64,000 bases of DNA, taken from Streptomyces sp. RKND-216. GTDB taxonomy: Bacteria; Actinomycetota; Actinomycetes; Streptomycetales; Streptomycetaceae. The stretch is taken from assembly GCF_004795255.1 (NCBI RefSeq), contig NZ_SSBQ01000002.1, forward strand, positions 3,683,501 to 3,747,500, given 5' to 3'. Every line of letters begins with the position of its first letter. Position 1 is the first letter of the stretch. Of the stretch, positions 1 through 9,129 are shown piece after piece. The notes beneath the pieces were generated by a model. It saw nothing but the letters and a program-made list of their open reading frames with translations. It was not told where the DNA came from and searched no databases. The position numbers and the translations under genes were made by a program.

Positions 1-62
1 GGGCCTGCGGGTTCCATGACTCCCAGCCTGTCATCCCCGCCGGGGGAATCCGACGGTGGTTG

Positions 63-90
63 TTGACTGAAAATATTCACTCCGTAGGGT
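63..90 (+). promoter_or_regulatory. Promoter of the hut operon
   Basis: TTGACT at 63-68 and TAGGGT at 85-90 are separated by 16 bases. This is a good match to a vegetative Streptomyces promoter (TAGRRT-type -10). The spacer holds an AT-rich dyad, TGAA-AATA-TTCA (68-79), in an otherwise GC-rich background, so a regulator could bind here and block RNA polymerase. The predicted start point near 97 leaves a leader of about 105 bases before hutU. Bases 1-62 hold nothing I can identify. No mapping data; inferred from sequence only. Confidence 0.6.
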
Positions 91-201
91 GTATGAATAG
101 ATGGATGCTCCGTGCCGGACACTCGGGGACACCCGGGCGGGCAGGAGCGGGCCGACACCGACCACTCACACCGACCGTCCACCGACCAGGGAGGCAGCGT
201 C

Positions 202-1866
202 ATGGCAGGACCCCGACCCGTACGGGCGCCGCGCGGCACCGAGCTGACCGCACGGGGCTGGCAGCAGGAGGCCGCCCTGCGGATGCTCCAGAACAACCTC
301 GACCCCGAGGTCGCCGAGCACCCCGACAAGCTGGTCGTCTACGGCGGTACGGGCAAGGCCGCCCGCGACTGGCGGTCCTTCGACGCGATGGTCCGCACGC
401 TGCAGACCCTCAAGGACGACGAGACGATGCTCGTCCAGTCCGGTCGCCCCGTCGGCGTCATGCAGACCCACGAGTGGGCGCCGCGCGTGCTGCTCGCCAA
501 CTCCAACCTGGTCGGCGACTGGGCGAACTGGGAGGAGTTCCGGCGCCTGGAACAGCTCGGCCTGACCATGTACGGCCAGATGACCGCCGGTTCCTGGATC
601 TACATCGGCACCCAGGGCATCCTCCAGGGCACCTACGAGACCTTCTCCGCCGTCGCCGCCAGGAAGTTCGGCGGCACGCTCGCCGGCACCCTCACCCTCA
701 CCGCCGGCCTCGGCGGCATGGGCGGCGCCCAGCCGCTCGCCGTGACGATGAACGACGGCGTGGTCATCTGCGTCGAGTGCGACCCCTCGCGGATCGAGCG
801 GCGCATCGAGCACCGCTACCTGGACGTGCGCGCCGACTCCCTCGAGCACGCCCTCCAGCTCGCCACCGAGGCGCGGGACGCCCGCCGTCCGCTGTCCGTC
901 GGCCTGCTCGGCAACGCCGCGGAGATCCTTCCCCGGATGCTGGAGATGGACGCCCCCATCGACATCGTCACCGACCAGACCTCCGCCCACGACCCGCTCG
1001 CCTACCTTCCCGTCGGCGTCGAGTTCGCCGACATGGCCGACTACGCGGCGGAGAAGCCCGCCGAGTTCACGCAGCGTGCGCAGGAGTCGATGGCCCGGCA
1101 CGTCGAGGCGATGGTCGGCTTTATGGACGCCGGCGCGGAGGTCTTCGACTACGGCAATTCGATCCGCGGCGAGGCCCGGACAGCGGGCTACACGCGCGCC
1201 TTCGACTTCCCCGGCTTCGTCCCCGCCTACATCCGGCCGCTGTTCTGCGAGGGCAAGGGCCCCTTCCGCTGGGCCGCGCTCTCCGGCGACCCCAAGGACA
1301 TCGCCGCCACCGACAAGGCGATCCTCGACCTCTTCCCCGAGAACGAGTCGCTCGCCCGCTGGATCCGGATGGCCGGTGAACGCGTCCGCTTCCAGGGCCT
1401 GCCCGCCCGTATCTGCTGGCTCGGCTACGGCGAACGCGACCGCGCGGGCGAACGCTTCAACGACATGGTGGCGAGCGGCGAGCTCTCCGCACCGCTGGCG
1501 CTCGGCCGCGACCACCTCGACTGCGGCTCGGTGGCCTCCCCGTACCGCGAGACCGAGTCCATGCTCGACGGGTCCGACGCCATCGCCGACTGGCCGCTGC
1601 TCAACGCCATGGTCAACGTGTCCTCCGGTGCGTCCTGGGTGTCGCTCCACCACGGTGGCGGCGTCGGCATGGGCCGGTCGATCCACGCCGGGCAGGTAAC
1701 CGTCGCCGACGGCACCGCACTGGCCGGCGAGAAGCTGCGCCGCGTCCTGACGAACGACCCGGGGATGGGCGTCATCCGCCACGTCGACGCGGGCTACGAC
1801 CGCGCCGACGCCGTCGCGGCGGAGCGCGGCGTCCGCGTCCCCATGCGCGAGGGTGACGACGCGTGA
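202..1866 (+). CDS. hutU: Urocanate hydratase
   Basis: Cytosolic enzyme of histidine degradation that hydrates urocanate to 4-imidazolone-5-propionate using a tightly bound NAD+. The 554-residue length is typical of the family. The protein shows the glycine-rich stretch [11 protein letters not shown] and the segment [16 protein letters not shown], which carries the conserved active-site-region cysteine, followed by [13 protein letters not shown]. The ATG at 202 is chosen because GGGAGGCAG lies just upstream; the frame stays open further 5' but that extension is arginine and proline rich and lacks family similarity. First gene of the hut operon. The stop codon overlaps the next gene's GTG start by four bases (GTGA), so translation is probably coupled. 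The histidase gene hutH is not in this window. Confidence 0.95.
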   Translation: MAGPRPVRAPRGTELTARGWQQEAALRMLQNNLDPEVAEHPDKLVVYGGTGKAARDWRSFDAMVRTLQTLKDDETMLVQSGRPVGVMQTHEWAPRVLLANSNLVGDWANWEEFRRLEQLGLTMYGQMTAGSWIYIGTQGILQGTYETFSAVAARKFGGTLAGTLTLTAGLGGMGGAQPLAVTMNDGVVICVECDPSRIERRIEHRYLDVRADSLEHALQLATEARDARRPLSVGLLGNAAEILPRMLEMDAPIDIVTDQTSAHDPLAYLPVGVEFADMADYAAEKPAEFTQRAQESMARHVEAMVGFMDAGAEVFDYGNSIRGEARTAGYTRAFDFPGFVPAYIRPLFCEGKGPFRWAALSGDPKDIAATDKAILDLFPENESLARWIRMAGERVRFQGLPARICWLGYGERDRAGERFNDMVASGELSAPLALGRDHLDCGSVASPYRETESMLDGSDAIADWPLLNAMVNVSSGASWVSLHHGGGVGMGRSIHAGQVTVADGTALAGEKLRRVLTNDPGMGVIRHVDAGYDRADAVAAERGVRVPMREGDDA

Positions 1867-3107
1867 CCGTCGACGCCCAGGCGGGGCCGCCGTCCTTCCA
1901 GGAGATGTGGCGGGACCTCGCACCCGTCGGCCGGGACACGGCGACGCGCGGCTACCGGCGCTACGCCTGGACGGGCGCCGACGCCGACTGCCGTGCCTGG
2001 TTCCGGGAACAGGCCGAGTCCCGGGGGCTGACCTACGAGCTGGACCGCAACGGCAACCAGTGGGCCTGGCTCGGCGACCCCACAGCCGGCGACGCCGTCG
2101 TCACCGGCTCGCATCTGGACTCCGTGCCGGACGGCGGAGCCTTCGACGGCCCGCTGGGCGTCGTGTCGTCCTTCGCCGCGCTCGACGAGATGCTCGCCCG
2201 CGGCGCGCGGCCGAGCAGGCCGCTCGCCGTCACCAACTTCGGCGACGAGGAGGGCGCCCGCTTCGGCCTGGCCTGCGTCGGCTCCCGCCTGGCCGCCGGA
2301 CAGCTCACCGTCGAGAAGGCGCACGCGCTGCGCGACGCCGACGGCGTGACGCTGCCGCAGGCGATGGAGCGCGCCGGGTACGACCCGGAGGCCATCGGCC
2401 CCGACCCCGAACGCCTCGCCCGCATCGGCGCGTTCGTTGAGCTGCACGTCGAGCAGGGCCGTGCCCTGGCCGACACGCCGCACCCGGTGGGCGTCGCGTC
2501 CGCGATCTGGCCGCACGGCCGCTGGCGGTTCGACTTCCACGGCGAGGCCAACCACGCGGGCACGACCCGCCTGGACGACCGCCGGGACCCGATGCTCACG
2601 TATGCCAACACCGTCCTCGCCGCCCGCAAGAAGGCGCGGCTCGCCGGCGCCCTGGCCACCTTCGGCAAGGTGGCCGTCGAGCCGAACGGCGTCAACGCCA
2701 TCCCCTCGCTGGTGCGCGGCTGGCTGGACTCCCGAGCCGCCGACGAGGACACCCTCGCCGCCGTCGTCGCCCAGATTGAGCAGGCCGCGACCGAGCGCGG
2801 CGGCCGCGACGGCGTGCGGGTGAACGTCACCCGGGAGTCGTTCACCCCGGTCGTGGAGTTCGCGCACGCCCTGCGCGACCGGCTTGGGGCACGCCTCGGC
2901 GGGGTACCGGTGCTCCCCACGGGCGCCGGACACGACGCGGGAATCCTCTCCGCCGCCGTGCCGACCGCCATGCTGTACGTACGGAACCCGACCGGCGTCT
3001 CGCACTCGCCGGCCGAGTTCGCGGAGGAGGACGACTGCGTGGCCGGAGTGACCGCACTCGCCGACGTACTGGAGGATCTCGCGTGTCAGCCGACAACCAG
3101 CAGGTGA
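1863..3107 (+). CDS. M20-family amidohydrolase (allantoate amidohydrolase-like) in the hut operon
   Basis: Zinc-dependent hydrolase of the peptidase M20 / N-carbamoyl-amino-acid hydrolase group, 414 residues. Metal-ligand motifs are visible: [18 protein letters not shown] (His84 and Asp95), FGDEEG (Glu129-Glu130), ELHVEQG (His195) and a late [16 protein letters not shown]-like spacing ([13 protein letters not shown]) marks the dimerisation domain. Family homology alone suggests allantoate or carbamoyl substrates. Its position between hutU and hutF, with no separate N-formylglutamate deformylase gene nearby, makes N-formylglutamate a plausible real substrate; that is inference. It starts with GTG overlapping the hutU stop. 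It overlaps the next gene by 25 bases. Confidence 0.85.
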   Translation: MTVDAQAGPPSFQEMWRDLAPVGRDTATRGYRRYAWTGADADCRAWFREQAESRGLTYELDRNGNQWAWLGDPTAGDAVVTGSHLDSVPDGGAFDGPLGVVSSFAALDEMLARGARPSRPLAVTNFGDEEGARFGLACVGSRLAAGQLTVEKAHALRDADGVTLPQAMERAGYDPEAIGPDPERLARIGAFVELHVEQGRALADTPHPVGVASAIWPHGRWRFDFHGEANHAGTTRLDDRRDPMLTYANTVLAARKKARLAGALATFGKVAVEPNGVNAIPSLVRGWLDSRAADEDTLAAVVAQIEQAATERGGRDGVRVNVTRESFTPVVEFAHALRDRLGARLGGVPVLPTGAGHDAGILSAAVPTAMLYVRNPTGVSHSPAEFAEEDDCVAGVTALADVLEDLACQPTTSR

Positions 3108-4447
3108 CGACGACGTACTGGGCCGAGTACGCCTGGCTCGACGGCACCGTCGAGCCAGGCGTCGCCCTCGACGTGAGCGCCGACGGCCGCATCCTGGCCG
3201 TCGGCACCGGCGTCACCGCGCCGCCGCCCGGCGCCGAGCCGCTGCGCGGCCTCACGATCCCCGGCCTCGCCAACGCCCACAGTCACGCCTTCCACCGCGC
3301 GCTGCGCGGCACCGTCCAGGTCGGGTCCGGCACCTTCTGGACCTGGCGGGAGACCATGTACCAGGTCGCCTCGCGGCTCACCCCCGAGTCGTACTTCGCG
3401 CTGGCCCGCGCCGTCTACGCGGAGATGGCGCTGGCCGGCATCACCTGCGTCGGCGAGTTCCACTACCTGCACCACGACCGCGACGGCCGGCCCTACGGCG
3501 ACCCGAACGCGATGGGCGGAGCGCTGATCGCGGCGGCGGCGGAGGCCGGCATCCGGCTGACCCTGCTGGACACCTGCTACCTCTCGTCCGGCTTCGGCCG
3601 GGAGCCGGAGCGACACCAGCTCCGCTTCTCCGACGGCACCGCCGAGGCGTGGGCGGAACGGGCGGGACGGCTGCACGCCGACGAGGACGGCACCGTGCGC
3701 CTCGGGGCCGCCGTGCACTCCGTGCGCGCCGTCCCCGCGCGGGAGCTGGGCACCGTGGCGCAGTGGGCGGAGGAGCGGCAGGCGCCGCTGCACGTCCACC
3801 TCTCCGAACAGCCCGCCGAGAACGAGGCGTGCCGCGAGGCGCACGGCTGCACCCCCGCCGAACTGCTCGCCGAGCACGGCGTCACCGGCCCGCGCACGAC
3901 GGCCGTGCACGCCACGCACCTCACCGACGGCGACATCGCGCTGCTCGGCGGCTCGTCGACCGGCGTGTGCATGTGCCCCACGACGGAGCGTGACCTCGCC
4001 GACGGCATCGGCCCGGCGGCCGCCGTGCGGCGCGCCGGCAGCCCCCTCTCGCTGGGCAGCGACAGCCACGCCGTCATCGACCTGCTGGAAGAGGCCCGCG
4101 CGATGGAGCTGGACGAACGGCTCCGCACGCGCAGCCGCGGCCACTGGACGGCCGCGCAGCTGCTGCGGGCGGCGACCGAGGACGGTCATCGGGCGCTGGG
4201 CTGGCCGCAGACGGGCAGGCTGGAGGCCGGGATGCTCGCGGACTTCACCACCGTCGCCCTGGACTCCGTGCGGACGGCCGGGCCCGCGGCCCGGATGGCG
4301 ACCGAGGCGGTGGTCTTCGCGGCGACGGCGGCCGACGTGCGGCACACGGTCGTCAACGGCACGCACGTCGTCCGGGACGGTGTCCACACGACGGTCCCGG
4401 ACGTCCCCGGAGCGCTGGCCGACGCCATCGCGGCGGTCCACATGTGA
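3083..4447 (+). CDS. hutF: Formimidoylglutamate deiminase
   Basis: Amidohydrolase-superfamily enzyme that converts N-formimidoyl-L-glutamate to N-formyl-L-glutamate and ammonia. It has 454 residues, the normal length. Metal-binding motifs are present in order: NAHSHAFHR, HVHLSEQPAE, HATHLT and LGSDSHAVIDLLEEAR. The GTG at 3083 is preferred because GGAGG lies seven bases upstream. A second GTG at 3104 would give a four-base overlap with the preceding stop but has no ribosome-binding site. Third gene of the hut operon; the presence of HutF implies the five-step route through N-formylglutamate rather than direct formamide release by a HutG formimidase. Confidence 0.92.
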   Translation: MSADNQQVTTTYWAEYAWLDGTVEPGVALDVSADGRILAVGTGVTAPPPGAEPLRGLTIPGLANAHSHAFHRALRGTVQVGSGTFWTWRETMYQVASRLTPESYFALARAVYAEMALAGITCVGEFHYLHHDRDGRPYGDPNAMGGALIAAAAEAGIRLTLLDTCYLSSGFGREPERHQLRFSDGTAEAWAERAGRLHADEDGTVRLGAAVHSVRAVPARELGTVAQWAEERQAPLHVHLSEQPAENEACREAHGCTPAELLAEHGVTGPRTTAVHATHLTDGDIALLGGSSTGVCMCPTTERDLADGIGPAAAVRRAGSPLSLGSDSHAVIDLLEEARAMELDERLRTRSRGHWTAAQLLRAATEDGHRALGWPQTGRLEAGMLADFTTVALDSVRTAGPAARMATEAVVFAATAADVRHTVVNGTHVVRDGVHTTVPDVPGALADAIAAVHM

Positions 4448-4522
4448 CCGACGGGCCACCTCACGCCACTCCCACCCCGCGACCCCGCCACGCCGCAGAA
4501 GCCCAGGAAGCCCAGGAAGCCC

Positions 4523-5695
4523 ATGACCAAGAGCACCCTCATCCGCAACATCGGCACCCTCGTCACCAACGACCCCACCCTCGGGGAGGGTCCCCTCGGC
4601 GTGATCGAGGGGGCGGCCCTCGTCCTCGACGGGGACCGCGTCGCCTGGGCGGGCCCGGGAGCCGACGCCCCCGCGACAGACGAGGCCCACGACGCCGAGG
4701 GGCGCGCCGTCCTCCCCGGCTTCGTCGACTCCCACTCGCACCTGGTCTTCGCCGGCGACCGCACCCGCGAGTTCGCCGCACGCATGTCGGGCCGCCCCTA
4801 CACCGCCGGCGGCATCCGCAGCACGGTCGCCGCGACCCGTGCCGCCTCCGACGCCGAGCTGGGCGCCAACCTGGCCCGCTACCTGCGCGAGGCGCTGTGT
4901 CAGGGCACCACCACGCAGGAGACCAAGTCCGGCTACGGCCTCACTCCCGAGCAGGAGGCCCGCGCGCTGCGCATCGCGGGGGAGCACACCGACGAGGTGA
5001 CCTACCTCGGCGCGCACATCGTCGCGCCGGAGTTCGCCGACGACCCGGCCGGATACGTCGCGCAGGTCACCGGTCCGATGCTGGACGCCTGCGCCCCGCA
5101 CGCCCGCTGGGTGGACGTGTTCTGCGAGCAGGGCGCGTTCGACGGCGACCAGGCCCGCGCCATCCTCACCGCCGGCAAGGCGAGGGGCCTCACCCCGCGC
5201 ATCCACGCCAACCAGCTTTCCTACGGTCCGGGGGTGCGGCTCGGCGTGGAGCTGGGCGCGGCCTCCGCCGACCACTGCACGCACCTCACCGACGCCGACG
5301 TGGACGCCCTGGCCCAGGGGGAGACGGTCGCCACGCTGCTGCCGGGCTGCGAGTTCTCCACCCGCGCCGTCTACCCGGACGCCCGGCGGCTGCTCGACGC
5401 GGGCGCGACCGTGGCGCTGTCCACGGACTGTAACCCGGGGTCGTCGTTCACCTCGTCCATGCCGTTCTGCATCGCGGTCGCGGTGCGGGAGATGGGCATG
5501 ACCCCGGACGAGGCGGTGTGGGGTGCCACCGCGGGAGGAGCCCGCGCCCTGCGCCGCGAGGACGTGGGCCGGCTGTCGCCGGGCGCGTACGCCGACCTGG
5601 TCCTGCTCGACGCCCCCTCCCACGTCCACCTGGCGTACCGTCCGGGCGTTCCCCTCACCGCCGCCGTGTGGCGCCGCGGCGTCCGCGAAGTCTGA
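4523..5695 (+). CDS. hutI: Imidazolonepropionase
   Basis: Hydrolyses 4-imidazolone-5-propionate to N-formimidoylglutamate, the step between HutU and HutF. It has 390 residues, with the amidohydrolase metal motif [12 protein letters not shown], the family segment [14 protein letters not shown], a central [10 protein letters not shown] and the late STDCNPGSS. The ATG at 4523 follows two tandem copies of AGGAAGCCC (4505-4513, 4514-4522), each containing a Shine-Dalgarno-like AGGAAG. It sits 75 bases after hutF and is the last clear member of the operon. Confidence 0.94.
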   Translation: MTKSTLIRNIGTLVTNDPTLGEGPLGVIEGAALVLDGDRVAWAGPGADAPATDEAHDAEGRAVLPGFVDSHSHLVFAGDRTREFAARMSGRPYTAGGIRSTVAATRAASDAELGANLARYLREALCQGTTTQETKSGYGLTPEQEARALRIAGEHTDEVTYLGAHIVAPEFADDPAGYVAQVTGPMLDACAPHARWVDVFCEQGAFDGDQARAILTAGKARGLTPRIHANQLSYGPGVRLGVELGAASADHCTHLTDADVDALAQGETVATLLPGCEFSTRAVYPDARRLLDAGATVALSTDCNPGSSFTSSMPFCIAVAVREMGMTPDEAVWGATAGGARALRREDVGRLSPGAYADLVLLDAPSHVHLAYRPGVPLTAAVWRRGVREV

Positions 5696-5753
5696 CCCGT
5701 CCGGCCGCCCGCCCCGCCGAGCGGCTCGTCACCTCGTGATCAGGAAGGTGCCC

Positions 5754-6704
5754 GTGTTCGCGCTGCCGCTCGGAGACGACGCTCAGCTCCGCCCCCTGGA
5801 GCCCTCGCACGCCGAAGAGTTCCTCGCCCACATCGACAGAGCCCGCCCGCACGTCGACCCGTGGATACCCTGGGCGACGTTCAGCACCGACCTGGCCTCC
5901 GCCACGGCCGTCCTCCAGCGCTACGCCGACCGCCAGGCCCAGGACGCAGCCCGGATCTACGGGGTGTGGCTGGACGGCACGCTGGTCGGCGGCGTCATGT
6001 TCACGAAGTTCGACGCCGCCGAGGGGGTGTGCGAGGTCGGCTGCTGGCTGGAGGCGGACGGGGCCGGCCGGGGGCTGGTGACCCGGGCGTGCCGGGCGCT
6101 GATCGACTGGGCGTTCACGGAGCGCGGCATGAGCCGGGTCGAATGGTGGGTCGCGACGGGCAACGACCGCAGCATCGACGTCGCCCGCCGGCTCGGCATG
6201 ACCCGCGACGGCGTGCTGCGGGGGCGTTCCGCGTACCGGGGCGTGCGGCGCGACACCGAGATCTGGTCGGTGCTCCGCGAGGAGTGGGAACGCCCGGCCT
6301 CTTCGGACAAGGCCGAGATCGACGCCCTGACACGGGTGTTCCTCGGCGCGTTCACCAACACCGGCGGTAGCCGGCCGGACGTCGACGCCATCCGTGAGGT
6401 GTTCATCCCGCAGGGGCGGATCATCAGCAACGTCGGGGGCGCCCTCGTGACGTACGACCTCGACGCCTTCATCGAGCCCCGGCGGGAGATGCTCACCGAC
6501 GGGAGGCTGACGGAGTTCTCCGAGCGGGAGGTCTCCGAGCGGACCGAGATCTTCGGCTCGATCGCGCACCGCTTCAGCGCATACCGCAAGTCCGGATACC
6601 TCGCGGGCGAGTGGTTCGAGGGCTCCGGTGCCAAGACCACCCAGTTCGTGCGGACGCCGGCCGGCTGGCGGATGAGCTCGCTGCTCTGGGACGACGCCGC
6701 GTAG
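5754..6704 (+). CDS. GNAT acetyltransferase fused to an NTF2/SnoaL-like domain
   Basis: Two-domain protein of 316 residues. Residues 1 to about 180 resemble RimJ/RimL-type GNAT N-acetyltransferases: an N-terminal LRPLEPSHAEE, a central GYWLEAD-like strand (CEVGCWLEADGAGRGLVTRACRAL when read across the acetyl-CoA loop), and NDRSIDVARRLGM near the end. Residues from about 185 onward (DALTRVFLGAFTNTGG to the C-terminus WRMSSLLWDD) look like an NTF2-like/SnoaL domain. No stop or plausible internal ribosome-binding site separates the two. GTG at 5754 is chosen for AGGAAGG five bases upstream; GTGs at 5736 and 5748 are alternatives. Substrate unknown. It may be read through from hutI, 58 bases away. 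Confidence 0.75.
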   Translation: MFALPLGDDAQLRPLEPSHAEEFLAHIDRARPHVDPWIPWATFSTDLASATAVLQRYADRQAQDAARIYGVWLDGTLVGGVMFTKFDAAEGVCEVGCWLEADGAGRGLVTRACRALIDWAFTERGMSRVEWWVATGNDRSIDVARRLGMTRDGVLRGRSAYRGVRRDTEIWSVLREEWERPASSDKAEIDALTRVFLGAFTNTGGSRPDVDAIREVFIPQGRIISNVGGALVTYDLDAFIEPRREMLTDGRLTEFSEREVSERTEIFGSIAHRFSAYRKSGYLAGEWFEGSGAKTTQFVRTPAGWRMSSLLWDDAA

Positions 6705-6711
6705 CGTCCGG

Positions 6712-6772
6712 CCGCCCGCGTACGTGAGGGAGCCCCCGCCCGAGGCGGGGGCTCCCTCACGTACGCGGGCGG
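6712..6772. terminator. Bidirectional terminator (29-bp perfect stem)
   Basis: Perfect inverted repeat with arms 6712-6740 and 6744-6772 and a three-base loop. It sits between the convergent GNAT gene and sigma-factor gene, so it can end both transcripts. No U-tract follows, as is usual in Streptomyces. Confidence 0.85.
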
Positions 6773-6782
6773 CCCGGGAGGC

Positions 6783-7760
6783 TCACTCCTCGATCATCAG
6801 GCCCTTGCGGAGCCTGCCCAGGGTGCGGGCGAGCAGCCGGGAGACGTGCATCTGCGAGATGCCCAGCTCCTCGCCGATCTCCGACTGCGTCATGTTCGCA
6901 ACGAAGCGCAGCGACAGGATCGTGCGGTCGCGCGGCGCGAGGTCGGCGATCAGCGGCTTCAGGGACTCGACGTACTCGATGCCCTCCAGGCCGTTGTCCT
7001 CGTAGCCGATGCGGTCGGCGAGGGCGCCTTCGGAGTCGTCCTCCTCCGGCTGCGCGTCCAGCGAGCTCGCGGTGTAGGCGTTGGAGGCGGCCATGCCCTC
7101 GACCACCTCGTCGCGGCAGAGGCCGAGCCGTTCGGCCAGCTCGTCCACGGTGGGGGCGCGGTCCAGGCGCTGGGCGAGCTCGTCGCCGGCCTTGGCCAGG
7201 TCGAGGCGGAGCTCCTGCAGCCGGCGCGGGACGCGCACGGACCACGAGGTGTCGCGGAAGAAGCGCTTGATCTCGCCGACGATGGTCGGCATCGCGAAGG
7301 TGGGGAACTCCACGCCGCGGTCGGTCTCGAAGCGGTCGATCGCCTTGATCAGGCCGATCGTGCCCACCTGGACGATGTCCTCCATCGGCTCGCTGCGGGA
7401 GCGGAAGCGGGAGGCCGCGAACTTCACCAGCGCGAGGTTGAGCTCGACCAGCGTGTTGCGGACGTAGGAGTACTCGTGCGTCCCTTCGTCGAGGCTCTCG
7501 AGGCGCTCGAAGAGGGTCTTGGACAGGGCCCGCGCGTCGACCGGTCCGACGTCCTCGAAGGAGGGCAGTTCCGGCAGGTGGAGCTGTTCGAGGATGTCGC
7601 CGACGACCCCCTCGGGGGCGTGGACCGCGGACGCCTCGACGGCGTGAGCGAGGGTGTCCGGGCTCGCGTCCGGGCTCGTGCCCAGGGACTCCAGGGACAG
7701 AGCGTCCGTAACGGCCGGGTCGGTGGTCTCCGATATCCCGTGATCGAGCCGGGGTGACAT
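6783..7760 (-). CDS. sigI: SigB/SigF-family RNA polymerase sigma factor
   Basis: Group 3 sigma factor of 325 residues. Region 2 is seen in EDIVQVGTIGLIKAIDRF and the following EFPTFAMPTIVGEIKRFFRD; region 4 in LAPRDRTILSLRF and MTQSEIGEELGISQMHVSRL. The ATG at 7760 is chosen because GGAGG lies five bases upstream; upstream in-frame ATGs exist. The divergent neighbours encode an anti-anti-sigma factor and an anti-sigma kinase-like protein. This arrangement matches the S. coelicolor SigI-ArsI-PrsI partner-switching module, so the symbol is given on family and context grounds. Expected role: stress-responsive transcription released when the anti-sigma factor is sequestered. Confidence 0.88.
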   Translation of the reverse strand: MSPRLDHGISETTDPAVTDALSLESLGTSPDASPDTLAHAVEASAVHAPEGVVGDILEQLHLPELPSFEDVGPVDARALSKTLFERLESLDEGTHEYSYVRNTLVELNLALVKFAASRFRSRSEPMEDIVQVGTIGLIKAIDRFETDRGVEFPTFAMPTIVGEIKRFFRDTSWSVRVPRRLQELRLDLAKAGDELAQRLDRAPTVDELAERLGLCRDEVVEGMAASNAYTASSLDAQPEEDDSEGALADRIGYEDNGLEGIEYVESLKPLIADLAPRDRTILSLRFVANMTQSEIGEELGISQMHVSRLLARTLGRLRKGLMIEE

Positions 7761-7998
7761 GGTGTCCTCCATGATTCTCGGCATATGGCTGCCGGAGCCG
7801 TGACGTGCACTGCGGAGTGCGGCGCCTCCAAGCCGACGTGGTTTCGAATATCTCTATAGGTCCTACCGGCAGATGCACGTGCATGGCAAGTCTGCGATGG
7901 CCGCTTTGTCCGGGTGCGCGGGCACTCGGCTACCGCATGCGACGGTGAGGGCGTAGGGTTCGGAACGTCTGCCGTGGGCAGCAGAGGGGGCTCATGTC

Positions 7999-8400
7999 AT
8001 GCGATCGGAAGGGCTTTTCATGGACCGCGGGGTACCCGGGGGAGCGAGCCGAGGTCGGCTGACGGTCGACGTCCGGCACCGGGGCGCCAGCGCCGTACTG
8101 ACGCCTGCGGGTGAGCTTGATCACCACACGGCCGAGCTGTTCAGCGAGCCGCTGGAGCGTTGCGTCGAGGAGGGGTACAGCCGCCTCGTCGTCGACTGCT
8201 CGCGGCTGGAGTTCTGCGACTCGACGGGCCTCAACGTGCTGCTCGGCGCCCGCCTCCGGGCGGAGGCCGCCGGAGGTGCCGTCCACCTGGCCGGGATGCG
8301 CCCGGCCGTCGCCCGGGTGTTCGAGATCACCGGGGCGGACGCCGTGTTCACCGTGCATCCGGACCTCGACAGCGCGCTGTCGAGCGCTGCCGGTGCGTAG
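7999..8400 (+). CDS. arsI: STAS-domain anti-anti-sigma factor
   Basis: Single STAS domain, 133 residues, like SpoIIAA and RsbV. The unphosphorylated protein would bind the anti-sigma factor and free the sigma factor; phosphorylation would reverse this. The conserved phosphoacceptor serine lies in CDSTGLNVLLG (about Ser75), preceded by the strand LVVDCSRLEF. Two ATGs are possible, 7999 (GAGGGGG upstream) and 8020 (GGAAGGG six bases upstream); the shorter form loses only seven residues. A TAGGGT -10-like box sits at 7954-7959. It lies divergent to sigI and 131 bases upstream of the anti-sigma gene. Confidence 0.88.
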   Translation: MRSEGLFMDRGVPGGASRGRLTVDVRHRGASAVLTPAGELDHHTAELFSEPLERCVEEGYSRLVVDCSRLEFCDSTGLNVLLGARLRAEAAGGAVHLAGMRPAVARVFEITGADAVFTVHPDLDSALSSAAGA

Positions 8401-8531
8401 CCCCTTCGCCTGTCCGTGATCCGCGCGTTATGCGCATCACACCATCCCGTCCGAATCCGTGGGTGTTCTCATCGTCCGGCAGGGCAGGAGACCTTTCGAA
8501 TCTTCAAGGTACCCGGTGAGGTGAACCACTG

Positions 8532-9038
8532 ATGAGCACCACCCGGCCGTTTCCGGCGGACCGCGGCCAGGAGCCCGACGGCGCCGCGCCGTCCGCTGCG
8601 GTGCCGGAGGCCGAGCGGGAGCGGCCGCTGAGCCAGGTGCGCAGGCTGCGCCTCGTCGGTGCCGGCGGCACCGTCTCGCGAGCACGTGACTTCACTCGCA
8701 GAGCGCTCCAGGACTGGGGCTGGCTGCCCGCTGTGAACGCGGATCAGCGTGCCGCGGCCGAGGACGTGCTGCTCGTCGTCTCCGAGCTGGTCACCAATGC
8801 CTGCCTGCACGCCGGCGGTCCCGAGGAACTGCGTATCGGCAGCGGCCCGAAGCTGCTGCGGCTGGAGGTCGTGGACGCCGGCAGCGGCGCCCCCTCCACC
8901 CGCACCCCGCACCGGCCCGGCCGTCCCGGCGGGCACGGCATGTTCATCGTTCAGCGGCTCTGCATGGACTGGGGCGTCGTCCGCAACGCCGACGGCGCCG
9001 GCAAGACGGTCTGGGCCGAACTGGCCGCCCCTGCCTGA
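8532..9038 (+). CDS. prsI: HATPase-domain anti-sigma factor (RsbW/SpoIIAB-like)
   Basis: Protein of 168 residues with a GHKL/HATPase_c fold. The N-box is in EDVLLVVSELVTNACLHAGG (about 76-95), followed by LEVVDAGSG and GGHGMFIVQRL, which form the ATP lid. The N-terminal 40 residues are variable and charged. Expected to bind and inhibit the neighbouring sigma factor and to phosphorylate the STAS protein. ATG at 8532 is preceded by GGTGAGGTGA. It ends just before a strong terminator. Confidence 0.85.
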   Translation: MSTTRPFPADRGQEPDGAAPSAAVPEAERERPLSQVRRLRLVGAGGTVSRARDFTRRALQDWGWLPAVNADQRAAAEDVLLVVSELVTNACLHAGGPEELRIGSGPKLLRLEVVDAGSGAPSTRTPHRPGRPGGHGMFIVQRLCMDWGVVRNADGAGKTVWAELAAPA

Positions 9039-9056
9039 TCCCCCGCCCGACCCTCC

Positions 9057-9118
9057 CGCACCACGGGTGAGGCCCCCGACCGGATCGCTCTGTGGTCGGG
9101 GGCCTCACCCGTGGTGCG
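9057..9118. terminator. Bidirectional terminator (25-bp perfect stem)
   Basis: Perfect inverted repeat, arms 9057-9081 and 9094-9118, with a 12-base loop. It lies between the convergent anti-sigma gene and peptide transporter gene. Confidence 0.85.
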
Positions 9119-9129
9119 TGGAGGACGCG

